58,191 nt of DNA. Origin: an uncultured Rubrobacteraceae bacterium (GTDB taxonomy: Bacteria > Actinomycetota > Rubrobacteria > Rubrobacterales > Rubrobacteraceae). The stretch is from contig CADCUT010000221.1 in assembly GCA_902805975.1 (NCBI GenBank), forward strand, positions 2,444-60,634, read 5' to 3'. The notes beneath the pieces were generated by a model, which saw only the letters and a list, made by a program, of their open reading frames with translations, searched no databases and was not told the DNA's origin. Made by a program: the position numbers and the translations under genes. Shown piece by piece: positions 18,092-26,263 of this stretch (its first letter is position 1; each line of letters begins with the position of its first letter).

Positions 18092-19069
18092 TCACGCGAA
18101 GATCTCGCCGCGGGGCAGGAATATCCTCCTGTAGGTCGCGAGCGCGTAGCGGTCGGTCATGCCGGCCACGAAGTCCACCGTCTCCACAACGGGGTCGGGG
18201 TCGCTTTTCGTACGCTCTTCCCCGTGCCGGAAAAAGTGCCCATATAGCTCCCGGACGACCCGAGCGGCCTTCTCGTTCTCCCGCGAGCGCCCGCCACCAC
18301 GGTAGACGTTCTCGAAGAGCCAGGCCCTGAGATCCATGAGCGCCGCGTACCCCTCGTCCGAGAGCGCTATCTCACCTTTTTGTTTAGATGTAGAGATCAT
18401 ATCTCTGGCGAGGGTATCTATACGCCGGCTCATCTTCTCTCCGAGGGTGGAGATCGGACCCGTCGGCAGGTCCTCGAACCGGATGATTCCCGCCCGCAAC
18501 GCGTCGTCCACGTCGTGGTTGACGTACGCGATGCGGTCGGCGATGCGTACGATCTCACCCTCTCTCGTAGATGGATAACCCTGTCCTGTATGGTTGCGTA
18601 TTCCGTCTCTCACCTCTAATGTGAGGTTTAGACCGTCGCCTGATCTCTCCAGGCAGTCCACGACGCGGAGCGAGTGCTCGTTGTGGCGGAAGGTTCGGCC
18701 GTGCTGGGCTAGGGCTGCGGAGAGTGCTTCCTCACCGGTATGGCCGAAGGGGGTGTGACCGAGGTCGTGCCCGAGGGCGATAGCTTCCGTAAGGTCTTCG
18801 TTTAGGCCGAGGGCGCGGGCGATGGTGCGGGCGACCTGCATCATCTCCAGGGTGTGGGTGAGGCGGGTTCGGAAGTGGTCGCCATCGGGGGCTATAAAGA
18901 CCTGGGTCTTGTGCATCAGGCGGCGGAAGGCCTTGGCGTGGATGATCCTGTCCCGGTCGCGCTGGAAGTCGTTGCGCACGCCGTCCGGGGACTCCGGCCG
19001 GACCCTTCCTGCGCTCTCCTCGCAGGCCCACGCCCACTTCGGGATCGTCTCCATCTCCCCGGGCGTCAT
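18092..19069 (-). CDS. dgt: dGTP triphosphohydrolase-like HD protein
   Basis: HD-domain phosphohydrolase that splits dNTPs to nucleoside plus triphosphate. The metal-binding set is visible: the His of RTRLTHTLEMMQVAR (about 68-82), the HD pair in ALGHDLGHTPFGHTGE (about 98-112) and FRHNEHSLRVVD. The N-terminal DFQRDRDRIIHAKAFRRL segment is typical of the family. Length 325 aa matches the short bacterial type. The start overlaps the recO stop by four bases, and the gene converges on ppc across a 70-base gap. Confidence 0.9.
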   Translation of the reverse strand: MTPGEMETIPKWAWACEESAGRVRPESPDGVRNDFQRDRDRIIHAKAFRRLMHKTQVFIAPDGDHFRTRLTHTLEMMQVARTIARALGLNEDLTEAIALGHDLGHTPFGHTGEEALSAALAQHGRTFRHNEHSLRVVDCLERSGDGLNLTLEVRDGIRNHTGQGYPSTREGEIVRIADRIAYVNHDVDDALRAGIIRFEDLPTGPISTLGEKMSRRIDTLARDMISTSKQKGEIALSDEGYAALMDLRAWLFENVYRGGGRSRENEKAARVVRELYGHFFRHGEERTKSDPDPVVETVDFVAGMTDRYALATYRRIFLPRGEIFA

Positions 19070-19821
19070 GCGGGGCGGCGCGAGCGGGAGGAGAGCTTCA
19101 CGGCCGAGCGCGCGTTTCCGGGGGCGTGGGCCAGAACGTGGGCGCGTACAACGCGCAGCACGCCCTCACGGAGATTCTCACCCTGTGGAGCATCACGGAC
19201 GGGGCTTTCGATGGTCTCGCGCAACCGGTCAAGCGTACCCGGCGCCATTGGGAAGGCATCCGCGGTGGAGGAGCGGCACCCCGCGCAGAGCACGCCGCCG
19301 TGCTCGGGGGCGAAGTGCAGGGGTTCTTCGGCGGCGTCGAGGTCAGCCTCGCAGTTCAGGCAGCGGTCGAGCTGCGGGGCGTAGCCGGCGAGGATGGAGA
19401 GCTTGAGGCCGAGGGCCGCCTCGACCGACTCGAAGCCCGAGTCGCGCGATTCGAGGGCGTCGAGGGCGTTGTAGAGGAGGTTGAAGACGCGGCGGTCGGC
19501 CTCGTCGCCGCCGGAGAGGGCGCGGACGGAGCCGACCATGCCGGCGGCGGCCTCGAAGCGGGCCAGGTTCTCGCGGATATCGTGGAAGCTGCGGAGCGTC
19601 TCGGCCTGTGTGATCGTATCTAGGGTGCGTCCACCGTAGGCCACAAAGTCCACGCAGGAGAGGGGCTCGAGACGGGCGCCGAAGCGGGACTTGGTGCGCC
19701 TGATGCCCTTGGCGATGGCCGAGACGAGGCCCGCATCAAGGGTGTAGAGGTCGAGGATGCGGTCGGCCTCGCCGTAGCGAATGGACCGCAGCACGATCCC
19801 CTTACTCTTGTAGACCGCCAC
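19066..19821 (-). CDS. recO: DNA repair protein RecO
   Basis: Recombination mediator that loads RecA with RecF and RecR. The OB fold is at the N-terminus (KGIVLRSIRYGEADRIL), followed by a helical domain and a four-Cys zinc site (CLNCE and CAGC, about residues 153-182). Length 251 aa is normal. The start lies 20 bases inside the end of deoC, and the end overlaps dgt by four bases. Confidence 0.92.
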   Translation of the reverse strand: MAVYKSKGIVLRSIRYGEADRILDLYTLDAGLVSAIAKGIRRTKSRFGARLEPLSCVDFVAYGGRTLDTITQAETLRSFHDIRENLARFEAAAGMVGSVRALSGGDEADRRVFNLLYNALDALESRDSGFESVEAALGLKLSILAGYAPQLDRCLNCEADLDAAEEPLHFAPEHGGVLCAGCRSSTADAFPMAPGTLDRLRETIESPVRDAPQGENLREGVLRVVRAHVLAHAPGNARSAVKLSSRSRRPA

Positions 19822-20509
19822 CCTCGGCCTCCTCCATCACCGCCACGCTGGAACTCATGCCGAGCCTGGAGGCCCCGGCGTTGAGGATGTCCAGGGCGTC
19901 CTCCAGGGTCTTGATGCCGCCGGAAGCCTTTACGGCCAGCCCCTCCGGCGCCTCCTCGCGCAGCAGGGCGACGTCCTCTACCGTGGCGCCGCCGGGGCCG
20001 AAGCCCGTCGAGGTCTTCACGAAGTCCGCGCCGCTTGAGGCGACGATCTGGGTGGCGAGCCGCTTCATCTTGTCCGAGAGGTAGGCCGTCTCGATGATGA
20101 CCTTCATCACCACGTCGTTGAGGCCGTTGTTCATCGCGACGACGCTCACCTCCTGGGTGAGGCTCGCGAGTTCATCGGCGACGTAGTCGAACTCGCCGGA
20201 GAGGAGCTTTGAGATGTTGAGCACGACGTCGAGCTCCGAGGCGCCGCGCGTGATCGCCTCCCGCACCGCCGCCGTCTTGACCGCCGTCGCGTCGTTGCCG
20301 AACGGGAAGGAGACAACCGTCGCCACCTTAACGTCCGTCCCGCGCAATTCCTTTGCGGCGAGCCGCACGTAGCAAGGCGGTATGCACACCGCCGCGAAGT
20401 GGTAGTGGGCCGCCTCCTCGCAGATCTTCTTGATCTCCTCCTCGGTGGCGTCCGGCTTCAAGAGGGTGTGGTCCACCGTCTTCGCGAACTCCCGCACCCT
20501 CATCGCCAA
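19802..20509 (-). CDS. deoC: Deoxyribose-phosphate aldolase DeoC
   Basis: TIM-barrel class I aldolase that cleaves deoxyribose 5-phosphate to glyceraldehyde 3-phosphate and acetaldehyde. The Schiff-base Lys lies in ADFVKTSTGF and the second active-site Lys in AVKASGGIK. The start region DHTLLKPDATEEEI is typical. Length 235 aa. It sits 38 bases downstream of era. Linkage with cdd in the same cluster suggests nucleoside salvage. Confidence 0.94.
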   Translation of the reverse strand: MAMRVREFAKTVDHTLLKPDATEEEIKKICEEAAHYHFAAVCIPPCYVRLAAKELRGTDVKVATVVSFPFGNDATAVKTAAVREAITRGASELDVVLNISKLLSGEFDYVADELASLTQEVSVVAMNNGLNDVVMKVIIETAYLSDKMKRLATQIVASSGADFVKTSTGFGPGGATVEDVALLREEAPEGLAVKASGGIKTLEDALDILNAGASRLGMSSSVAVMEEAEGGGLQE

Positions 20510-20547
20510 TTCCGCTTCTCCCCGCTAGACGCCACGAACGGGGGTAA

Positions 20548-21465
20548 TTATAAACCCAACCGCTCCAGGAACTTCTTGTCGCTGCGCCACCCCGGGCTGA
20601 CCTTCACTTTCAGGTCGAGGTAGATCTTCGTCCCCAGCAGGCGCTCGACGTCGCGGCGGGCGTCGGTGCCGATCTTCTTGATGGTCTTGCCGCCCTTGCC
20701 GAGCACGATCATGCGCTGGGTGCCCCGCTCTACGTGGATGATGGCGTAGACGACGGTAACGTTCTCCTTTCGCTCTACCTCGTCAACCTCGACCATGACC
20801 GCGTGCGGCACCTCCTCCCGCAGCTCGTTTAAGGCCTTCTCCCTGATGTACTCGGCCAGGATCAGGGACTCCGGGTAATCCGTCACGGTCCCTTCTGGGA
20901 AGTACTTGGGACCGGGGGGCAGCATCGGGACGACGGCGTCCATCAGGGCGTCCACGTTCGTGCCCTCGGAGGCGCTGATCTGGAAGACTTCGCGCCAATC
21001 CCCGAGCTCGGAGATACCCTGTATGGCGGGCAACGCCCGGGTCGGCTTCTCCAGTAGGTCGACCTTGTTCAGGCAGGCCATCGCCGGGGTGCCGCTGTTG
21101 GCGACCAGGCGGGCGACGTAGCGGTCGCCGGTGCCTATGCCTTCGGCGGCCTGGGCGGCGTCAAGCAAGAACAGCACGAGATCCGACTCCGCGAGGCTGT
21201 CCACGACCTGCTCCTGCATCCTGGCGCGCAAGGTGTCGCGCGGTTTCTGGGAGCCGGGGGTGTCCACGAAGATGGCCTGGTAGCTCTTGCCGTTGCGGAC
21301 GCCCCGGATCGGGCTCCGCGTCGTCTGCGGCCTCGGGGAGGTGATGGAGACCTTCTCGCCCACAAGCCGGTTGACCAGGGTGCTCTTCCCCACGTTTGGC
21401 CTGCCGACGACGGCGATAAAGCCGCTCCTGTGCCCGTTGGACCCGTTGAGGTCGGGACCCCTCAC
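20548..21465 (-). CDS. era: Ribosome-assembly GTPase Era
   Basis: GTPase with a C-terminal KH domain that binds the 3' end of 16S rRNA during 30S maturation. G1 is GRPNVGKST, G3 is DTPGSQ, G4 is NKVD, and the KH core is IVLGKGGKTIKKIG. The track ORF is too long because it reads back through cdd. The GTG at 21465 overlaps the cdd stop as GTGA and has GGAAG five bases upstream, giving 305 aa, the normal size. Confidence 0.95.
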   Translation of the reverse strand: MRGPDLNGSNGHRSGFIAVVGRPNVGKSTLVNRLVGEKVSITSPRPQTTRSPIRGVRNGKSYQAIFVDTPGSQKPRDTLRARMQEQVVDSLAESDLVLFLLDAAQAAEGIGTGDRYVARLVANSGTPAMACLNKVDLLEKPTRALPAIQGISELGDWREVFQISASEGTNVDALMDAVVPMLPPGPKYFPEGTVTDYPESLILAEYIREKALNELREEVPHAVMVEVDEVERKENVTVVYAIIHVERGTQRMIVLGKGGKTIKKIGTDARRDVERLLGTKIYLDLKVKVSPGWRSDKKFLERLGL

Positions 21466-21866
21466 AGGTCTTCCGGCCCGAAGGAGTTGGGCAGTATCTC
21501 CTCGAAGGGGTAGCGGCGTAGGCTTGAGGCGTCCTCCACCACGACCTCCTCGCAGCCGAACTCGCGCAGGAACTGCCGGCAGGCGCCGCAGGGGAAGCAA
21601 GGCGAGGTGTTCGGGCTGAAGATCGCGACGGACTTGATGCGCCGGTCGTCGGGACTTGCGGAGACCATGGTTGTCGCGGCGTTGCGCTCGGCGCAGATGG
21701 AGAGGCCGTAGGAGGCGTTCTCCACGTTGCATCCGGCGTGAACGGCGCCGCCCTCGGTTAGGATGGCGGCCCCGACCAGGAACTTGCTGTAGGGGGCGTA
21801 GGCGGTCTGGGCGGCCTCGCGGGCAGCGTTCATCAGGGAGTCCACGTTTGAGGTCCTCTCCGTCAT
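21462..21866 (-). CDS. cdd: Cytidine deaminase
   Basis: Zinc hydrolase converting (deoxy)cytidine to (deoxy)uridine in pyrimidine salvage. The catalytic Cys-Ala-Glu is in ICAERNA and the other two zinc cysteines are in PCFPCGACRQ. It also has the substrate-binding GCNVENASYG. Length 134 aa matches the small tetrameric type. It is translationally coupled on both sides by four-base overlaps. Confidence 0.95.
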   Translation of the reverse strand: MTERTSNVDSLMNAAREAAQTAYAPYSKFLVGAAILTEGGAVHAGCNVENASYGLSICAERNAATTMVSASPDDRRIKSVAIFSPNTSPCFPCGACRQFLREFGCEEVVVEDASSLRRYPFEEILPNSFGPEDL

Positions 21867-22597
21867 AAGAGTTGGAAGATCGCAACGGTGCTGAGGGAGC
21901 CGATCGCGGCCCCGACGACCACCTGGTACGGGCTGTGGATGCCACTCTCGATGCGGCTCTGGCAGACGAGGAGGGCCATGAGGAGTGAGATCAGGGATAC
22001 CAGCCCCGCGTAGCGTCCCTCAGCGGCAATAAAGCTTGCGGCGACCCACCCCGCGAAGGCCACGGCCGCGTGCCCCGAGGGCATCCCCCCGTAGAACGAG
22101 TTCGGCGAGCGCGTGAGGGCCTTGCCGAGCACCACGGCGAGGACGACGACGCCCAGGGAGACGAGCGTCAGATGCCCGGGCCAGCGGCGGATGCTGTTGA
22201 GGGTATCCATCGAGAGTGGGCCGAGGTCGTCGGCCAGGACCAGGTACCCGACGAGAACGGCCCCCACGCTGGAGACGAGCACGGCCCCGGCGGAGACGTC
22301 TTTGGCGAGCTTGGCGAGCGGGTGGTACTCGCTGGTGACGAGGTCCACGACGAACTCCATGGCGGTGTTGAGCATCTCCGTGACGAAGACCACGAGGATG
22401 GTCAGCACGAGCACGGCCAGCTCCAGCTCGCTGACGCCGACGAGCAGGCTGAGGAGCAGCACGCCGACCGCCGCGATGACGTGGAAGCGCATGTTGCGCT
22501 GGGTGCGGACGGCGGAGACCATCCCGCGGTAGGCGTGCTCGAAGCTGCGCCCCACCCCCTGCTGGCCCTTCGCCGCCCCCTGGGCCTTCTTAACCAC
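21863..22597 (-). CDS. Undecaprenol/diacylglycerol kinase fused to a PAP2 phosphatase
   Basis: Two membrane domains in 244 aa. Residues about 15-125 are a DgkA-type lipid kinase: three membrane helices, the basic AVRTQRNMRFH segment and the signature TEMLNTAMEFVVDL. Residues about 135-244 are a PAP2 phosphatase with PSGHAA and SRIESGIHSPYQVVVG. Gram-positive DgkA proteins usually phosphorylate undecaprenol and PAP2 enzymes dephosphorylate lipid (pyro)phosphates, so the fusion may balance the carrier lipid pool; that role is inference. It overlaps ybeY by eight bases and cdd by four. Confidence 0.85.
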   Translation of the reverse strand: MVKKAQGAAKGQQGVGRSFEHAYRGMVSAVRTQRNMRFHVIAAVGVLLLSLLVGVSELELAVLVLTILVVFVTEMLNTAMEFVVDLVTSEYHPLAKLAKDVSAGAVLVSSVGAVLVGYLVLADDLGPLSMDTLNSIRRWPGHLTLVSLGVVVLAVVLGKALTRSPNSFYGGMPSGHAAVAFAGWVAASFIAAEGRYAGLVSLISLLMALLVCQSRIESGIHSPYQVVVGAAIGSLSTVAIFQLL

Positions 22598-23009
22598 CGG
22601 CTCGCTCCATGACGGTTCGCTGCACCCCGGACATCTCGCTCGCCTCGAAGTCGTCCCCGTGGTCCATGCCGGCGAGGTGCAGCGCGCCGTGGACCACCAG
22701 CTCCTCGACGGGCATGTCGGCGCTCTCCGGGGAGATCACGACCTCCCCGACCATCTCCCCGTAAGGCCCGTCCACCTCGAAGGAGAGCACGTCGGTCTCG
22801 GTGTCCGTTTGGCGGAACTCAGCATTGAGGGACCTGATCGTCCCCGGCCCGACGAGGGCCACGGAGACCTCGCCGACGCGGTCGAGGTCGAGGCCCCGCT
22901 CCCGGAAGGCGGCGGCGAAGAGGTCGGTGGCGCGGTCCGCGGTGAGCCGGCCGTAGTCGATCTCATCGAGCAGCTCGACGACGAACGGCGTGGGGCGCGC
23001 GCTACTCAG
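22590..23009 (-). CDS. ybeY: Endoribonuclease YbeY, start probably CTG
   Basis: Metal-dependent endoribonuclease in 16S rRNA maturation and ribosome quality control. The zinc motif HxxxHxxGxxH appears as VHGALHLAGMDHG, and the fold marker LNAEFRQTDTETDVLSF precedes it. The track ORF extends into the upstream HD gene, where it only mirrors that gene's NGK repeats. The family N-terminus starts near PFVVELLDE; the only nearby start-like codon is CTG at 23009, overlapping the upstream TGA as CTGA, giving 139 aa. No strong ribosome-binding site is visible, so it may depend on coupling. Confidence 0.85.
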   Translation of the reverse strand: MSSARPTPFVVELLDEIDYGRLTADRATDLFAAAFRERGLDLDRVGEVSVALVGPGTIRSLNAEFRQTDTETDVLSFEVDGPYGEMVGEVVISPESADMPVEELVVHGALHLAGMDHGDDFEASEMSGVQRTVMERAGG

Positions 23010-24679
23010 CCCGCGCCGCCCGGGGCCCGCCTGGATTGGTCTCCCTCGATCTCCCTGGGGGGCGCCGTTTTTAGGTTCGGTTTGCCGTTGGCCTTGCCGT
23101 TGGCCTTGCCGTTGGATTTGCCGTTGCGGGCGTCGGCGCCGCCGGGATACTCGATGCGCGGCCCGAGAAAGCCGACGAGCGCTTCGTGTATAGCCTCGCC
23201 GACCTGGTGGATCTCCCGCATCGTCAGGGCGCACTGGTCGAACTGGCCGTCGTCGAGCTTGCGGTTGATGGTGTCGGTGACGACGTCCTCTATGCGCTTC
23301 GGGGTCGGTTTGGGAAGGGACTTCACCGTCGCCTCGATAGAGTCGGCCAGCATTACGATACCGGCCTCCTTGCTCCTGGGAAGGCCGCCCGAGTAGCGGA
23401 AGTCCGCCTCGTTGACCGCATCACCGTCCACCTCCAGCGCCTTGCGGTAGAAGTACTCGATGCGGGTCGTGCCGTGGTGCTGGGCGATGATGTCCAGGAT
23501 CTCCTGCGGAAGTCCCCAGGCGCGGCCCATCTCCAGTCCGTCCTTGACGTGGCGCCGGATCACCTTGGCAGACAACGTCGGGGAGAGGGCGTCATGGGGG
23601 TTTATCTGGCCGATCTGGTTCTCGATAAAGTAGGCTGGGTGCTCCATCTTGCCGATGTCGTGGTAGTAGGCACCTACGCGCGCCAGCAGCGCGTTCGCCC
23701 CGATCCTCTCGGACGCGTTCTCCGCCAGCGTCCCGACCTGCATCGAGTGCGTGAACGTGCCCGGCGCCTTCTGAAGAAGCTTGTGGATGAGGGTGTTGCT
23801 CGTGTTGGAGAACTCGAGCAGCTTCATGGGCGTCAGGATGTTGAAGGCGTCCTCGAGCACCGGCAGCAGCACCATCGCGAGCATGAGCGAGAGCAGCCCG
23901 CTCCCGAGGCCCAGCACCCCCTGCCACGCCGCGTCCGAGAAATCTGCGCCCCCGATCAGGCCGACGGCGAACGTGACCACCCCCGTCACCGCGGCGATAA
24001 AGAGCCCGGCCTTGAGCAGCCGTTGGCGGGAATCGACCCGGACGACGGTGTAGATGGCGAACCCCGAGGAGAGGAGCAGCGCGGTCGTGAGAAGAAAGTC
24101 GTTGCCGCTCATGATCCCGATGTTGACGGAGGTCACGACGACCATGAGGAACATCAGCCGGGGACCCAGGAGCATGGTGCCTATGACCGAGAGGCCCGCG
24201 ATCGGCGTCAGGTACTCGTTGAAGTTGAACTCCGTGAAGAACCGGGCAAGTGCTGTGAACAGGATCGTCAAGGAGGCCGCGAGGGCTATCCTTATGGCGG
24301 TGTTCGTCTTGAGGATGCGGAGCCCGAACCGCTCCAGAAAGTACCAGGCGATGCCGAGCTCTATGCCGACGACCATCGCCACCCCGAGCAGCACCGTCCA
24401 GGGGTTCGGGTTGGGGTCGAGCAGCAGGGCCTCGATCCGGCTCAGGTTGCCGCTCTGGATGATGCCCTCTGGCACGTTTCGCTCGATGGGCGGGCGAGAC
24501 CCGACGCCGATCAGAGCCGTCAGCGCGACCCAGGTGAAGACCGTGAGCACGAGGTAGAGTCGCATGGTCGGGACGGCCTCGATCCAGGCCCGGAAACGCT
24601 CGGAGCGGGTCGGCGGCCGGTGGAGGTCGTCTACGCGCGCCCCAAGAGGCGGGTTAGGTACCCTTCTGTTGAGCCTCAT
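23006..24679 (-). CDS. 7TM-HD family protein (PgpH/YqfF-like c-di-AMP phosphodiesterase)
   Basis: A 557 aa membrane protein: one N-terminal membrane segment (about 40-60), a short outside segment, then a block of about seven helices (about 95-285) and a cytoplasmic HD domain (about 310-500) with HSMQVG, YHDIGKMEHP, RRHVKDG and AQHHGT. PgpH proteins hydrolyse c-di-AMP. The usual large extracellular domain between the first helix and the 7TM block is reduced to about 40 residues. The C-terminus carries NGKSNGKANGKANGK-type repeats encoded by a 12-base tandem repeat. Confidence 0.85.
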   Translation of the reverse strand: MRLNRRVPNPPLGARVDDLHRPPTRSERFRAWIEAVPTMRLYLVLTVFTWVALTALIGVGSRPPIERNVPEGIIQSGNLSRIEALLLDPNPNPWTVLLGVAMVVGIELGIAWYFLERFGLRILKTNTAIRIALAASLTILFTALARFFTEFNFNEYLTPIAGLSVIGTMLLGPRLMFLMVVVTSVNIGIMSGNDFLLTTALLLSSGFAIYTVVRVDSRQRLLKAGLFIAAVTGVVTFAVGLIGGADFSDAAWQGVLGLGSGLLSLMLAMVLLPVLEDAFNILTPMKLLEFSNTSNTLIHKLLQKAPGTFTHSMQVGTLAENASERIGANALLARVGAYYHDIGKMEHPAYFIENQIGQINPHDALSPTLSAKVIRRHVKDGLEMGRAWGLPQEILDIIAQHHGTTRIEYFYRKALEVDGDAVNEADFRYSGGLPRSKEAGIVMLADSIEATVKSLPKPTPKRIEDVVTDTINRKLDDGQFDQCALTMREIHQVGEAIHEALVGFLGPRIEYPGGADARNGKSNGKANGKANGKPNLKTAPPREIEGDQSRRAPGGAG

Positions 24680-24693
24680 GGTCGCGCCCGCCT

Positions 24694-25605
24694 CTACGCC
24701 CCGTCGCCCTCTCCGGCCCCCTCGTAAGCGTCCACTATACGCATCACGAGGTCGCTACGCACTATGTCGTCCCGCTGCAACCCGACGAAGGAGACGCCCT
24801 CGACCCCCGTCAGCGCCCTGCGGGCGTCGTCGAGGCCGCTGACCCGGCCCTTGGGCAGGTCCACCTGCGTCCGGTCGCCGGTTATCACCATCTTCGAGCC
24901 GAACCCGAGGCGCGTCAGGAACATCTTCATCTGTTGGGGTGTGGTGTTCTGGGCTTCGTCCAGGATGATGAACGCATCGTTCAATGTCCGACCTCTCATA
25001 AACGCCAGCGGCGCGATCTCGATTATACCCCTCTCCAGGTGCCCCTGGAACTTGGCCGGGTCGATCATCTCGTAGAGCGCGTCGTAGAGCGGCCGGAAGT
25101 ACGGATCTACCTTCGCCATCATGTCCCCCGGCAAAAACCCGAGCGACTCCCCCGCCTCGACCGCCGGCCTCGTCAGGATGATCCTGGACACCTCGCCCCG
25201 GGTCAACGCCTCAACCGCGAGCGCCACCGCGAGATAGGTCTTTCCCGTCCCCGCGGGCCCGATGCCGAACACGACCTGATGGTCCCGGATGGCGTCTGTG
25301 TAGGCTTTCTGGTTGCGCGTCTTCGGCGCCACCCGGCGCCCCCGGTGCGTAAGTATTACGTCCCCGAGCACCTCCCGCCCCCCGCCGCCATCGGCCATCT
25401 TGTACAGCCGTTCCGCCGTCTCGGGGGTTAGCTGGTTCCCCTCCTCGGCGAGCCCGACGAGCCCGTCGAAGACCGCCTCGGCCCTCTCGACGTCAGCGTC
25501 GGCCCCGCGCAGCACGATCTCGTTCCCCCGCACGATGACCTCGCACCGCACGAGTCCCTCGACCCGCCGCAACACCGAGTCCCGCTCCCCGAAGACGTCG
25601 AGCAT
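24694..25605 (-). CDS. phoH: PhoH-like ATPase; N-terminus extends upstream of the track start
   Basis: Cytoplasmic P-loop ATPase found next to ybeY in many bacteria and linked to RNA metabolism. Walker A is GPAGTGKTYLA (near residue 138) and Walker B LDEAQNTTPQQMK (near 215); MVITGDRTQVDL follows. The track ATG at 25605 cuts off a conserved strand: the upstream frame reads EAKLVIPPGRM and stays open back to a TAA inside the repeat element, but holds no ATG, GTG or TTG. GAAGGAG lies near 25668, with ACG codons just after it. I kept 25605 as the end of certainty. Confidence 0.88.
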   Translation of the reverse strand: MLDVFGERDSVLRRVEGLVRCEVIVRGNEIVLRGADADVERAEAVFDGLVGLAEEGNQLTPETAERLYKMADGGGGREVLGDVILTHRGRRVAPKTRNQKAYTDAIRDHQVVFGIGPAGTGKTYLAVALAVEALTRGEVSRIILTRPAVEAGESLGFLPGDMMAKVDPYFRPLYDALYEMIDPAKFQGHLERGIIEIAPLAFMRGRTLNDAFIILDEAQNTTPQQMKMFLTRLGFGSKMVITGDRTQVDLPKGRVSGLDDARRALTGVEGVSFVGLQRDDIVRSDLVMRIVDAYEGAGEGDGA

Positions 25606-25679
25606 GCGACCCGGCGGTATGACGAGCTTGGCCTCTACCTGGCCTCTTGATGTGGTGTCCGTCGTAACTCCTTCGTCGT

Positions 25680-25819
25680 AGGTTCTAGGCTCTAGGTTTT
25701 AGGCTCTGGGTCACCGTGATCGACGCTTTGAAGCATGCGCCGATCACCCCGAAAGTTCAGAAGGCTGGCATCAGACCGTTCCCGGCCCCCTAAAGCCTCG
25801 AACCTAAAACCTAAAACCT
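25680..25819. repeat. Heptamer-armed palindromic element, copy A
   Basis: On the coding (minus) strand the 5' arm starts directly after the yqeY TGA and runs in seven-base steps (AGGTTTT, AGGTTTT, AGGTTCG, AGGCTTT). The 3' arm read on the plus strand is AGGTTCT, AGGCTCT, AGGTTTT, AGGCTCT. The arms flank a core of about 80 bases that includes GTGATCGGCGCATG and CGTCGATCAC. This is the cleanest period-7 copy. It fills the gap between yqeY and phoH. Confidence 0.85.
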
Positions 25820-26263
25820 TCATTGCAACCTCTCCTTCACCAGCGCGGAGAGCTCGCGCCCCTCGGCGCGACCCTCCGAGAGCTGCGTCGCCCGGCCCAT
25901 GACCTTTCCCATGTCCCTCATGCCGGTGGCGCCGGTCTCCAGGATGGCGGTGTCCACCACTTCGTTCAACTCCTCCGCAGAGAGCGGTTGTGGGAGGTAC
26001 GCGCGGACCACGTCAGCCTCGGCGGCCTCGGAGGCGGCCTGGTCTTCACGTCCGGCTTTGCGGAAGGCCTCGGCGGACTCCTCGCGCTGTTTTAGCTGGC
26101 GCCTGAGGATGGTCTGCTCTTCCCCTTCCTCCAGCGGCCTACCCGCCTCTATCTCGCCGTTCTTGAGGGCGGCGCCCAGCATCCGCAGGGCGCCGAGGCG
26201 CGGTTTGTCCCGCTCCTTCATCGCCGTCTTGACGTCCTGTTGAATGCGCTCGGATGCGCTCAT
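25820..26263 (-). CDS. GatB/YqeY domain protein
   Basis: Cytoplasmic 147 aa helical protein of the YqeY family, related to the tail domain of GatB and linked by that homology to tRNA binding; its role is not well defined. The N-terminus RIQQDVKTAMKERDKPRLGALRM and the C-terminal GMRDMGKVMGRA segment are typical. It overlaps hit by four bases. Its stop codon is directly followed by repeat element A. Confidence 0.88.
   Translation of the reverse strand: MSASERIQQDVKTAMKERDKPRLGALRMLGAALKNGEIEAGRPLEEGEEQTILRRQLKQREESAEAFRKAGREDQAASEAAEADVVRAYLPQPLSAEELNEVVDTAILETGATGMRDMGKVMGRATQLSEGRAEGRELSALVKERLQ

Noticed and set aside
23186-24727. 513 aa plus-strand ORF
   Set aside because: Antisense of the PgpH-like gene, with charged low-complexity sequence typical of shadow frames.
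25680-25819. CRISPR array or telomere-like array
   Set aside because: The heptamers are contiguous, degenerate and arranged as inverted arms; there are no spacers of constant length and no chromosome end here.
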